DNA of 64,000 bases, taken from Pirellulaceae bacterium (GTDB taxonomy: Bacteria; Planctomycetota; Planctomycetia; Pirellulales; Pirellulaceae). The translations under genes were made by a program, and so were the position numbers. A model generated the notes under the pieces. It worked only from the letters and a program-made list of their open reading frames with translations, searched no databases and was not told the DNA's origin. Shown here piece by piece: positions 54,235 through 63,290 of this stretch; the stretch's first letter is position 1; each line of letters opens with the position of its first letter. The DNA lies in NCBI GenBank assembly GCA_019636385.1, contig JAHBXT010000004.1, positions 372,001 to 436,000 of the forward strand, written 5' to 3'.

Positions 54235-54453
54235 CTAGCTGTTGCATTGCAGAAACCTCGTAATATCTCCTAGTACCCCTACTCCGTCTCCATGTTCAGC
54301 ACCGGGACGATCTTGATACCAGGCTCCCACCGCCAGCTCGATTTCTTGTGGTGGAATCGTGGGGGTTTTCCGCTTTAGCTTGCACACAAAGGCGCGCTCG
54401 GCGAGCTCAAGCAACTCAAAGATCATGGCAAATTTTGACGATGTATCGCTCAT
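54235..54453 (-). CDS. Small conserved-looking protein, 72 residues
   Basis: A 72-residue acidic protein with no membrane segment. The central helix (IFELLELAERAFVCKLKRKT) and the C-terminal part (GAWYQDRPGAEHGDGVG) look like a small conserved protein that in other genomes often accompanies a nucleotidyltransferase-type partner. That link is from memory and no such partner is seen here. It lies before the CE15-like gene on the same strand and ends 74 bases upstream of that gene's chosen start (54160). Its function is not known. Confidence 0.5.
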   Translation of the reverse strand: MSDTSSKFAMIFELLELAERAFVCKLKRKTPTIPPQEIELAVGAWYQDRPGAEHGDGVGVLGDITRFLQCNS

Positions 54454-54566
54454 TGAATTCCCTCACAAACGCATGGCTCGGGCCGGGCGTTATGATAACA
54501 TATTCCTGCAGAATCGGGGCGAACTCAGCCACTGACCCATAGTTAACCACAACGAAACGCGAGCCA

Positions 54567-56591
54567 ATGCACCCTTTGTATCCTCATCTGCTGGCACCGC
54601 TGGACCTGGGCTTTACGACGCTCAAGAATCGGGTGCTGATGGGCTCGATGCACACCGGCTTGGAAGAGAAGCGTGATGGTTTCGAGCGCATGGCAGCTTT
54701 CTTTGCCGAGCGCGCCGCGGGCGGCGTGGCCTTGATCGTCACCGGTGGCATCGCTCCCAACTGCGCTGGCTGGGCCGGCCCGTTCACTGCGAAACTGTCA
54801 AACCATCGCGAGATGCGTCGTCATCGCCTGTTGCCCGACGCGGTTCACTCAGCCGGCGGCAAAATTTGTTTGCAGATTCTGCACGCCGGGCGCTACGGCT
54901 ATCATCCGCTGGCCGTCGCCCCGTCGCGCATCAAGTCGCCGATCTCGCCGTTTACCCCCTGGGCGCTGACCGGACGCGGCGTCGAGCGTACGATTCGCGC
55001 GTTTGTCAACACGGCTCAATTGGCTCAGGCTGCCGGCTACGACGGCGTCGAGATCATGGGTAGCGAAGGATATTTGATTAACCAATTCATCGCCGCGCGC
55101 ACCAACCGTCGGCGTGATCAGTGGGGAGGCGACTATCAGAATCGCATTCGCTTCCCATTGGAGATCGTGCGGAGAACTCGACAGGCCGTTGGCGACAAGT
55201 TCATCTTGATCTATCGACTGTCGATGCTGGATTTAGTCGAAGGCGGCAGCAGTTGGGACGAAGTGGTTGAACTGGCGCGAGGCATCGAGCAAGCCGGGGC
55301 GACATTGATGAATACCGGTATTGGCTGGCATGAGGCGCGCGTGCCCACCATCGCCACCATGGTCCCGCGTGGTGGCTATGCTTGGATCACCGGGCGTATG
55401 AAAGGCCAGGTCAACATCCCGCTAATCACCACCAATCGCATCAACACGCCAGAGAAGGCCGAAGAGATATTGTCAGCCGGCCAAGCCGACATGGTATCGA
55501 TGGCGCGGCCCATGTTAGCCGACGCTGAATTTGTCAACAAAGCGCAGCAGCAACGAGCTGATGAGATCAATACCTGCATCGCCTGCAACCAAGCCTGTCT
55601 GGATCACATCTTCAGCCGCAAGATCGCCAGTTGCTTGGTCAATCCCCGCGCCTGTCACGAAACACAGCTGAACTATATTCGAACGCCGCGCAAGCAGAAG
55701 TTGGCCGTTGTCGGCGCTGGACCGGCAGGCCTGGCCTATGCTTGCATCGCCGCCAGTCGCGGACATCAAGTGCATTTGTTCGAAGCCGACTCGGAGATCG
55801 GCGGTCAATTCAACATGGCCAAACGCATTCCCGGCAAAGAAGAGTTCCACGAGACGCTGCGCTACTATCGGCGGCAAATCGAGCTGTCTGGAGTGCAACT
55901 ACATTTGAACACACGCGCCACAACAGAGTTGTTGTCCACTGAGGAATTTGACCAGGCGGTTATCGCTACCGGTGTAGCGCCGCGACAGATTTCCATTCCC
56001 GGCAGCGATCATCCGCAAGTGCTTACCTACATCGACGTCTTGCGGCACGGCCAGCCCGTAGGACGCCGCGTGGCCATCATCGGTGCTGGCGGGATTGGCT
56101 TTGATGTGGCTACCTTTCTGACGCAGTCTGAGCATCCCACCAGCCTGGACATTCCCGCCTTCATGTCCGAGTGGGGTGTCGATATGAACTATGCTGATCG
56201 CGGGGCGCTGACTAAGCCGGCCCCCGTCCAGCCCACTCGCGAAATTTATCTTTGTCAACGATCCCGAGGCAAACCTGGCGAGCGACTCGCCAAAACCACT
56301 GGCTGGATCCATCGTAGTGGCTTGAAGCGACATGGCGTGAAGATGTTATCCGACGTCCAGTACCAGCGCATCGACGATGCTGGCTTGCACATTACCGTAG
56401 CTGGCAAGCCGCAACTTTTGTCCGTCGACAACGTCATCGTCTGCGCCGGCCAAGAGCCCTTGCGCGAGCTAGTTGAACCCTTGCGTCAGCGCGGCCTGAC
56501 CGTACATCTGATCGGCGGTGCTCATGAAGCCCACGAGCTAGACGCCAAACGCGCCATCGAACAAGCCAGCCGCTTAGCCGCAGCCGTTTAA
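54567..56591 (+). CDS. NADH:flavin oxidoreductase of the FadH/2,4-dienoyl-CoA reductase type
   Basis: The 674-residue protein has the two-part FadH layout. The N-terminal Old Yellow Enzyme barrel (1-340) has LHAGRYGYHPLAVAPSRIKS and EIMGSEGYLINQFIAARTNR, and the 4Fe-4S cysteines sit in CIACNQACLDHIFSRKIASC. The C-terminal FAD/NAD(P)H region has AVVGAGPAGLAYACIAASRG (dinucleotide fold) and VAIIGAGGIGFDV (second fold). FadH reduces trans-2,4-dienoyl-CoA in degradation of unsaturated fatty acids; related enzymes act on other enones. It has no membrane part and stands alone. Flanking gaps both carry dispersed repeats. Confidence 0.92.
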   Translation: MHPLYPHLLAPLDLGFTTLKNRVLMGSMHTGLEEKRDGFERMAAFFAERAAGGVALIVTGGIAPNCAGWAGPFTAKLSNHREMRRHRLLPDAVHSAGGKICLQILHAGRYGYHPLAVAPSRIKSPISPFTPWALTGRGVERTIRAFVNTAQLAQAAGYDGVEIMGSEGYLINQFIAARTNRRRDQWGGDYQNRIRFPLEIVRRTRQAVGDKFILIYRLSMLDLVEGGSSWDEVVELARGIEQAGATLMNTGIGWHEARVPTIATMVPRGGYAWITGRMKGQVNIPLITTNRINTPEKAEEILSAGQADMVSMARPMLADAEFVNKAQQQRADEINTCIACNQACLDHIFSRKIASCLVNPRACHETQLNYIRTPRKQKLAVVGAGPAGLAYACIAASRGHQVHLFEADSEIGGQFNMAKRIPGKEEFHETLRYYRRQIELSGVQLHLNTRATTELLSTEEFDQAVIATGVAPRQISIPGSDHPQVLTYIDVLRHGQPVGRRVAIIGAGGIGFDVATFLTQSEHPTSLDIPAFMSEWGVDMNYADRGALTKPAPVQPTREIYLCQRSRGKPGERLAKTTGWIHRSGLKRHGVKMLSDVQYQRIDDAGLHITVAGKPQLLSVDNVIVCAGQEPLRELVEPLRQRGLTVHLIGGAHEAHELDAKRAIEQASRLAAAV

Positions 56592-56626
56592 GCGTACCGT
56601 GCATAAATTGATCGGGGCAAGTAGCA

Positions 56627-56655
56627 TGTAGGGTGCGTGAAGCGGTCTGGGCAGC
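56627..56655 (+). repeat. GTAGGG-type element, copy 2
   Basis: TGTAGGGTGCGTGAAGCGG followed by TCTGGGCAGC. It lies 36 bases after the FadH-like gene and matches copy 1 at 26 of 29 bases in inverted orientation. Confidence 0.65.
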
Positions 56656-56787
56656 GGACAGTCGTAGACCATCGAATGTCATACCACAACAACAGAACAT
56701 AACAAATCGATCGGACAGACCGCGTCACGGCATCCTGCTTTACTGAATTCAAAGCACTTCTGCTATGCGCCGGCCCACCATGCGCGT

Positions 56788-56817
56788 TCTCCGCGCTCTC
56801 TGCGGCTCTGCGTTTCA
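56788..56817 (+). repeat. CTCTGCG-rich motif, copy 2
   Basis: TCTCCGCGCTCTCTGCGG and on to CTCTGCGTTTCA. It matches 52669-52698 at 27 of 30 bases in the same orientation. Confidence 0.55.
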
Positions 56818-56865
56818 CAATCCTTCGGCTGCCCGCGATGGTCAAATTCACATGACCGGCATAAA

Positions 56866-56959
56866 GTGGGCCGGCGGTCGCGGGATGGTTGGTTGTGTTT
56901 CGCTGGTTGGTTCGGTGCCATGTTTTTTGTGATTGCCCGCGACTTGGTCCCAGCCTACG
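56866..56959 (+). repeat. Dispersed ~100-base element, copy 3 (degenerate)
   Basis: Begins GTGGGCCGGCG and ends GGTCCCAGCCTACG. It has the same end pattern and spacing as the copies at 16944 and 40375 but a more diverged interior. Confidence 0.55.
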
Positions 56960-57043
56960 AAGAGCAGTTAGGAAAACGCTACAATGTTCGTTGCCGAGAC
57001 ACCGTTCGAAACTGCAACTCATTTACACGAGGAGCCAAGCACG

Positions 57044-58528
57044 ATGGCGACCGAGTCACACCAGGCGGCTGCTTGTCCGGGATTTCGTTGGGGACCGTTT
57101 ACTCTGCGAATTCCGTTTTATCATACGCGCGTCGAGTGGCCGGAACTGTTGCAGGGAGTTTTTGTTGCCGGTGCAACCGGGCTGGCGCTAGTGCCGGTGC
57201 TGACCGGCGAGCACTACGGCTTTATGCTGACGTTCGAAGAAGCTGTAGCGTGCGTGTTTTTGATCTCGTTTCTGATTGGCATTGCGCCAATTCTGTTTGG
57301 CGATCCATACGCACCCGGCTGGGTAACTCCGGCCTTGCCCCTGGTGCTGGCGTTTATCTTGCAAGCCCCCGGCGGCCAGCCGCTGTTTCCGACTCCGGGT
57401 GCTAAGTTCCAAATTATGGCGGCGATGAGTATCGACTTTGCGGTGATCCTGCTGGTGCTGGGCGTCACCGGCTTGGGTGCCAAGTTCGTCCAGTGGTTAC
57501 CCGATGCAATTAAGGCGGGGATCATCCTGGGTGCCGCCATCGCAGCGCTCAAACGCGTATTTCTGGACGACGCCCAACGGTTTCTGATGGTGCAGCCGGT
57601 CAGCACAATCGTGGCGATTTCAGTTTGTTTGATCCTGACCTTCTCCGCGCCGATCCAGCATTACAAGCTGCGTTATCGCTGGTTGGCGAAGTTGGCCGGG
57701 TTGGGACTGTTGCCGGGCTTTCTGCTGGCAGCGATCGTTGGGCCGCTGGTTGGCGAGTTCCAATACAACGTACGACCCCCACTCCAGATTCCACCCTTCG
57801 CAGACACGCTCGTGATCCCCGGCTTCTCCGAGTTCTTTCTGGTCCCGCCGTTTGTCGATTTTTTCCAGAAAGCTTCGCCGCTGTTTGTCGGCTGGCCGAG
57901 CTTGGCGATGTTATGGCAAGCCTTTCCGCTGGCGCTGATGGGCTATGTGATCCTGTTTGGCGACTTAATTACCGGCAATGAAGTGTTGGCGGCTGGCATG
58001 CGCGCTCGGCCGGACGAGAAGATCGACATCAACATCAATCGCAGCCACCTGTCGCTGGCGATACGCAATGCGTTTGGAGCGCTTTTCGCACCGTTCTTTC
58101 CCACGCAAGGTTGCCTGTGGACCGGCGTTCAAGTGATCATCGTCCAGCGCTGGACTGAAGGCCGCCACAGCATGCGCTCGCTCTATGGCGGCATTTCGTC
58201 CTATTACGTGTTTGGCATACCGATCCTGTACACCTGCGTGCCACTATTGACCGGCCTGCAGCCGCTGCTGGGCGTCGCGCTATCGCTGACTCTGGTGCTG
58301 ACGGGTTTCGCCTGTGCCTACGTGGCCATGGGCATTCCCAAAACGCAGATCGAGCGCGGTGTGGTAGTTCTGATGGCCGTCGCCTTGGCTATCTTCCCCA
58401 ATCCCTGGGTCGGTATGACCGTCGGCATCGTTGCCACGCTGACCCTGGTCGGCTTCAAGCGGCATGGAAATGAAGAACCGATCTTGGATCACACGGTTGA
58501 GGAAGAGCTGGCCAGCGAGCAGAGTTGA
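57044..58528 (+). CDS. Membrane permease of the NCS2/SLC26-like fold
   Basis: The 494-residue membrane protein has about 13 helices. The pattern (GYVILFGDLITGNEVL in the middle, and NAFGALFAPFFPTQGCLWTG) and the long hydrophilic loop FADTLVIPGFSEFFLVPPF suggest a UraA/SLC26-type transporter fold. Substrates of this fold include nucleobases and anions; none can be named from sequence. The ATG at 57044 has GAGGAG nine bases upstream, whereas 56984 lies too close to the repeat region. No neighbouring gene helps define the cargo. Confidence 0.65.
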   Translation: MATESHQAAACPGFRWGPFTLRIPFYHTRVEWPELLQGVFVAGATGLALVPVLTGEHYGFMLTFEEAVACVFLISFLIGIAPILFGDPYAPGWVTPALPLVLAFILQAPGGQPLFPTPGAKFQIMAAMSIDFAVILLVLGVTGLGAKFVQWLPDAIKAGIILGAAIAALKRVFLDDAQRFLMVQPVSTIVAISVCLILTFSAPIQHYKLRYRWLAKLAGLGLLPGFLLAAIVGPLVGEFQYNVRPPLQIPPFADTLVIPGFSEFFLVPPFVDFFQKASPLFVGWPSLAMLWQAFPLALMGYVILFGDLITGNEVLAAGMRARPDEKIDININRSHLSLAIRNAFGALFAPFFPTQGCLWTGVQVIIVQRWTEGRHSMRSLYGGISSYYVFGIPILYTCVPLLTGLQPLLGVALSLTLVLTGFACAYVAMGIPKTQIERGVVVLMAVALAIFPNPWVGMTVGIVATLTLVGFKRHGNEEPILDHTVEEELASEQS

Positions 58529-58552
58529 CCAGGTTGGATTCTTGGTTTGATG

Positions 58553-58882
58553 CTAATTGCGCTTCCGATCCAGCACACCTTGCAGGATGTCCTTCCAGGT
58601 CTTGTTCAAGCGAAAGGTGACCTCGTGTACTTTGCGGTTTTCATCCGGTGTGAAATCAATTTCAAAGCCTGAAAGGGTCAGGACTTCGTTGGGACTCTTT
58701 CCCTCCTGACAGGCTTGCCAGAATCGAAATCCATTGAGCGTGCTTTCGGCTTTGGCTGTGCCTGTCTCATCGATAATCGATGCAACAGACTTGGTAACTT
58801 CTGGTGTCAAACTGGTCATCATGGATTGGCGAAGTGAAGTTGCCCAGTTCTTCCACAGGATTTTTTCTTGTACCGCCATCAT
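58553..58882 (-). CDS. Small protein of unknown function downstream of the DEAD-box helicase
   Basis: A 109-residue soluble protein not recognised. It starts MMAVQEKILWKNWATSLRQS and has a C-terminal basic region (TFRLNKTWKDILQGVLDRKRN in part). The ATG at 58882 lies 13 bases after the helicase stop; the frame also opens upstream by TTG inside the helicase gene. The unit with the helicase suggests a joint transcript. Whether the two work together is unknown. Confidence 0.5.
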   Translation of the reverse strand: MMAVQEKILWKNWATSLRQSMMTSLTPEVTKSVASIIDETGTAKAESTLNGFRFWQACQEGKSPNEVLTLSGFEIDFTPDENRKVHEVTFRLNKTWKDILQGVLDRKRN

Positions 58883-58895
58883 ATGTCTCTGATAT

Positions 58896-60278
58896 TCAAG
58901 GGAAAATGCAGCCCGAAAGGAGTTGTCTCTCAGCCTTGTCCAACGACTCATGCTCACCAACCACTAAAGCGAAACATGAGGGCTTTCGCGGTTTCTTGCG
59001 TTTAGGTTCAACCGTTGTTGGCAAGTCCTTTAGCCGCCGCGCACCCTTGCCACCCTGGCTGCTCCGTTGATTGGAATATTTTGATCTTCCCGCTGACACA
59101 GACAAGCCCTTGTTCGCAGGCTCGTCACTGTCCTGAGCTGAATTCGTCCATACAGCAAAGCTTTGATTCACTTGAATGTTAGCATCCAATAGCCGCTCGA
59201 TTCCACGCAAATCACCGCGTTCCTCCGGGCTGCAAAAAGATACTGCTACCCCTGTGGCGTCCGCACGCCCGGTACGACCAATTCGATGGATGTAAATTTC
59301 GGGAACTTCTGGCATGTGATAGTTGATGACGTGTGACACACCATCGACATCAATGCCTCGGGCAGCAATGTCTGTGGCAATCAACACTGGTGGCCGCTCA
59401 GATTTAAACCGCTCCATATTTCGCGTCCTGGCGTTCTGACTTTTATTGCCATGGATGGCTACCGCATCGATACCAGCTCTTAACAGCATCTTCACAAGAT
59501 TATCTGCTCCATGCTTTGTTCGAGTGAAGACAATAGAACGGGCGGGGACCGAGTCCTTAAGATAGTTGGCCAGCAGCTTCGGCTTGTTCTGAGTTGACAC
59601 GTGGAATACCGACTGCTCGACTTGCCCAGAAGCGCTGGACACTTTTGCAACTTTGACGTATTTCGGGTGGCTTAACCACTGCTTGGCCAGGTCGCGAATC
59701 GGCTCGGGCATGGTCGCAGAAAACATCAGCGTTTGTCGCTGTTTTTGGGGAACGCTGGAGACAATCCGCTTCAAGTCTCTTAGAAACCCCATGTCGAACA
59801 TTTGATCGGCTTCATCGATGATTAACATCTGTACCTTTGAAATATCCACCTGCCGCTGATTCATTAAATCCAACAGTCGGCCAGGCGTCGCCACCAACAG
59901 ATCGACGCCACGCCCAATCGCTCGAACCTGAGGTACTTGACTAACCCCACCGTGAATCACTGCCACTCGCAGTTTCAGATATTTGCCGTAAGCAACAAAA
60001 TTCTGTCCGATTTGAGCAGCTAACTCACGAGTCGGTGCCAAAACTAACCCTCGGATGGCTGGCTGTTCAGGATTCCGATTCTGAGCCAGCCTCTGCAACG
60101 TGGGCAGCGCAAAGGCCGCAGTCTTTCCAGTCCCCGTCTGAGCACATCCCATCACATCAGTTCCGTCGAGCACTATCGGGATAGCAAGCTGCTGAATGGC
60201 CGTGGGCTTTTCATATCCTTCAGTGGCCAGAGCGTGCAATAAGGGCATGGAAAGCCCAAGTTCTTTAAATTCGTTCAA
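58896..60278 (-). CDS. DEAD-box ATP-dependent RNA helicase (RhlE-like)
   Basis: The 460-residue helicase unwinds RNA duplexes, for example in ribosome assembly or cold adaptation. Motifs in order: Q motif FKELGLSMPLLHALATEGYE (in part), motif I AQTGTGKT, Ia PTRELA, Ib TPGRLLDL, II DEAD in IIDEADQMFDMGF, III SATMP, V ATDIAARGIDV and VI HRIGRTGRA. The C-terminal 90 residues are basic and Ser-rich (KPRKPSCFALVVGE), as in RhlE. The start is TTG at 60278. The Q motif begins five codons later and an in-frame stop lies just upstream, so no ATG start is possible without losing the Q motif. Confidence 0.93.
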   Translation of the reverse strand: MNEFKELGLSMPLLHALATEGYEKPTAIQQLAIPIVLDGTDVMGCAQTGTGKTAAFALPTLQRLAQNRNPEQPAIRGLVLAPTRELAAQIGQNFVAYGKYLKLRVAVIHGGVSQVPQVRAIGRGVDLLVATPGRLLDLMNQRQVDISKVQMLIIDEADQMFDMGFLRDLKRIVSSVPQKQRQTLMFSATMPEPIRDLAKQWLSHPKYVKVAKVSSASGQVEQSVFHVSTQNKPKLLANYLKDSVPARSIVFTRTKHGADNLVKMLLRAGIDAVAIHGNKSQNARTRNMERFKSERPPVLIATDIAARGIDVDGVSHVINYHMPEVPEIYIHRIGRTGRADATGVAVSFCSPEERGDLRGIERLLDANIQVNQSFAVWTNSAQDSDEPANKGLSVSAGRSKYSNQRSSQGGKGARRLKDLPTTVEPKRKKPRKPSCFALVVGEHESLDKAERQLLSGCIFP

Positions 60279-60850
60279 GCAATCGTCTTTCAGTTATAGT
60301 CTGCGATGACAGCAGACCGGCATAGAACTCTGGTGGTGGCTTTCAACTTAAAAGCACTGATCCCGACCGAGCATCCAAATCGGACAAATTCGGCAGATTA
60401 GGGCATATTCTCGGGGACAGTCAGGTGCAGAAACCAGGAATGCAACCCAAACCTACGGAGTTGCGTAGCCCCAATAGAGTGCAGTCTTCCGTGAGCCCAA
60501 CGATTCAGTTCTTCGATAATTTGTCCATCCGATTCTTAGTTATTGTGGCACATAAAGTGGCCTAAGTCAAGCTCTCAGTCGCTTCCTAATTGCTTATAGC
60601 CGCTTGACATACTTCGAACTGCAGCCCAAAGCGATCAATACTTGCGATCGACGGACTTATTGCTGCAACAGCTTTCCGCTACGGACTTCGCCTGATGACG
60701 CGAAACCTAGCCGATTTTGAAGCTGCAGGTGTGCTACTGTTCAATCCTTGGACATAGCTCTGCATGGATTGGTCCAATACGATCTAACATTTGGACCTCT
60801 GTGGCACAGGGTTTCAAATTGGAATCGGATGCTAATGTTGCCCGGTTCTA
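60279..60850. other. 572-base intergenic region, no feature found
   Basis: Upstream of the helicase gene (minus) and downstream of the large membrane protein gene (minus). It may hold the long leader usual for cold-shock helicases, but no RNA or gene could be recognised. Confidence 0.35.
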
Positions 60851-62878
60851 TCAGCCGCACACGAAATAGGCTGTGTATACAGTCGTGGCCCAGGTCAGCA
60901 GCAATGCATAGGTTATGGAACGAATCCAGCGGTTATCCATGAGGGGTTTACTACCGGCAGCGGCCAAGATAGCGAAGCACGGAAGCAGCCCCAGCATGTA
61001 GGACGCTTTAGCGGTGCTGTATATCGGCACCTGAAGGTAGAGTTCGAAAATCGCGGCCACATAAATTGCGATGGCGGCAGTTGACCATAGGAGCATTGGC
61101 CTTGCGGACTGCATTTTCTTGTGCCAACTCGTTAGTACTCCGATCAAAATTAGGACCGTCGGCAGCAATCCCAACCCTGCGCAAGCAACCATCCAATTCA
61201 CATTCCAACAAAGACTTTCAGCCGACTCGATGCTGCCACTACTCATACCGTCGAGCCACATTGTTGAATACAGCGAATCCCAGAACCCGAAGGTAGCCGA
61301 CCATACTGGACGATCGAGTGCTGCACCGAATGAGGTCAATTGCTCCCAGGTTCTGTAGCCTGGATATTGCCACCAATCCATGCCGCGTGCCTGCTCCCAG
61401 CCACCCACAAACGGTTTTCCCAAATACAACCAGTTTCTGGCGAAGTACCATCCGCTGACAATCAGAGCAACCAGAAGGGTGACTGCCACGTTCCGGCAGG
61501 CGATCGACCAGCTTCGTCCACTGCGATGAACTTGATAGTTGATCGTACTGACGATCATCGGCCCCAGCAAAACTGGCGTCACTTTAGCCAGCAGGGCCAA
61601 TCCCCAAAGAGAACCGATTGTCAAGGATGACAGCCAGCTCCGCTGTTGACCTTCAAAACGCATCAACGCCCAGCAGGCCACAATCAACCAACCAGTAATC
61701 ATGGCTGCCAACGGCTCGTTACCAAGCCAATGCGACATATAGATGTTCGCCGGGAACATCCCTCCGACAATCAGCGCTACGTTTTGCAGATGCTCGTCTG
61801 TCGGAAATGCCAAACGCGCCGCTCGAAAGACAATCTCGATTTGAATCATGCCAAACAGCAACTGCATGACGAGAATCATCTTTACCTTGACAAACTCATC
61901 CAGCCACTCTGCTTGCAAGGCGTAAATCGGGGCAGCCAATAGATAGAACAGCGGCGATTGAAACATCTGCCAGCCGTCCGTTGCCAACGGCAATGCATGT
62001 TGGTGGACAAGGTACTCAATGTATTCAAAATGCCGCTGGGCATCGAACCCTTGACCGGCAGGCGCTCGAATCGTGTTGTTTATGATCAGAACAATCCATG
62101 CCAAGTACAAACCGGCGCGCACGCGAGCAGCTGTTATCCGCCAGTGGGCAACCCGCGACTCCATCCAGGTCGAAGCATAGTCTGCCAAGCATATGATTCC
62201 TATAAAGCCCGCAAACATCAAGAGTATCCACAGTGCCAAGCTTCGAGTCGACTGAGACAATGACGGATAACTGGCAGCAACCACAGGTAATTCTCTGTGA
62301 TTTGCTAACATCACTGAACTAAACACCTGGAGATCGGTAGTTGTTAGCCAGTCGGCATTCGATCTAACACCAAGCTCCCGGCTATAAGCCCACAGACACG
62401 GAAATCCACCCGTGTTAATCACGACAATCGTCAATTCGTGATTACCGGGCAGCAATCGGCGTTTAATGGGAACAACGATCTCATCTTTCCAGTTGTACTC
62501 TTCATGCTCAGTACTGAAAATAAACTCACGATCTAAGGCAATTTCAAACTTCCGTAATGCCCTGACATGCAACTTGGCATTCTCGATTGGTCGTGCTGTT
62601 GTGAAATGCAGCACGAACATCGCGGACATCTCTTCCGTGCGATGTGCCTCTAAATCGGTAGCGACTTGGGGGCGAATCCATTCGGCCTGTGCATCTTGCG
62701 ATAGATAAACTACCTCAGGATTTGTGCTCCACTGCCAAAATCGGACTCCAACCAGTGCGGCAATGGCGAAGCATACCGCACTATAGACTGCCGATTTTCG
62801 ACGAGGAATCGCCGCCTCCGTGTGTGAAGCCGGCGAAGGCCGGCGCTTAGGTTGAATGCGATTTTGGAGGCTGGCCAT
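60851..62878 (-). CDS. Large membrane protein, probable GT-C-type glycosyltransferase
   Basis: The 675-residue protein has an N-terminal helix (about 30-50), a periplasmic beta-like domain to about residue 200 (IENAKLHVRALRKFEIALDR), and then about 10 membrane helices. The first large loop, GFDAQRHFEYIEYLVHQHAL, has Asp and His in the place typical for GT-C glycosyltransferases. A catalytic Asp in the first loop fits this class but is not proven. The ATG at 62878 was chosen because the longer frame begins with TTG. Sugar donor and acceptor are unknown. Its resemblance to the partial gene at 3-1265 is general only. Confidence 0.6.
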   Translation of the reverse strand: MASLQNRIQPKRRPSPASHTEAAIPRRKSAVYSAVCFAIAALVGVRFWQWSTNPEVVYLSQDAQAEWIRPQVATDLEAHRTEEMSAMFVLHFTTARPIENAKLHVRALRKFEIALDREFIFSTEHEEYNWKDEIVVPIKRRLLPGNHELTIVVINTGGFPCLWAYSRELGVRSNADWLTTTDLQVFSSVMLANHRELPVVAASYPSLSQSTRSLALWILLMFAGFIGIICLADYASTWMESRVAHWRITAARVRAGLYLAWIVLIINNTIRAPAGQGFDAQRHFEYIEYLVHQHALPLATDGWQMFQSPLFYLLAAPIYALQAEWLDEFVKVKMILVMQLLFGMIQIEIVFRAARLAFPTDEHLQNVALIVGGMFPANIYMSHWLGNEPLAAMITGWLIVACWALMRFEGQQRSWLSSLTIGSLWGLALLAKVTPVLLGPMIVSTINYQVHRSGRSWSIACRNVAVTLLVALIVSGWYFARNWLYLGKPFVGGWEQARGMDWWQYPGYRTWEQLTSFGAALDRPVWSATFGFWDSLYSTMWLDGMSSGSIESAESLCWNVNWMVACAGLGLLPTVLILIGVLTSWHKKMQSARPMLLWSTAAIAIYVAAIFELYLQVPIYSTAKASYMLGLLPCFAILAAAGSKPLMDNRWIRSITYALLLTWATTVYTAYFVCG

Positions 62879-63290
62879 ATCGGAATGCAACCGCCTGTCT
62901 ATCGAGTCTCACACTGCGCAACGCCCCCCAGGTGCCGTTGCCACCCTCTGAGAATGCAGTTCGGTTGTAACATGCGACTGGCTGCTAGGCAAGTTTACAG
63001 TGTTGCACCTGAAATGGCCCTCGAATAGCCACGAGGTATCGCTTCGAAGACGCAACGCGACTGTCGGCGCGACGAAGGAGGCTGAATCCATGAATAATCA
63101 GCCCGGCGCTGGCGCTAGGAGCGAATGTTGAAAACTCGAGGAGTAGAGAGTACAGCGTTAAATCTAGAAGTCGGGCGCAGAGGCTTTCAAGGTCCCCGCG
63201 TACCAATCTATGGCACCCGCAACTTACGCTGTGTGGCTATGCAGTACGAGAACCATGGCAAGAATCGTTGGCATTTATCCACTCTGCGTT
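62879..63290. other. 412-base intergenic region, no gene found
   Basis: It contains a 13-codon ATG frame (63090-63131) with a good AGGAGG site, but its length is too short for a call. No RNA or repeat copy is visible. Confidence 0.35.

Larger units (their letters stand above)
56592..57043. other. 452-base intergenic region dense in dispersed repeats
   Basis: Holds three repeats: GTAGGG-type (56627-56655), CTCTGCG-type (56788-56817) and a degenerate copy of the ~100-base element (56866-56959). No gene is visible. Confidence 0.6.

Noticed and set aside
60748..60942. 64-codon plus-strand frame at 60748
   Set aside because: It runs into the 3' end of the large membrane protein gene and has no ribosome site or family match.
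63090..63131. 13-codon frame with a good AGGAGG site
   Set aside because: Too short to call a gene, and a good ribosome site alone can occur by chance.
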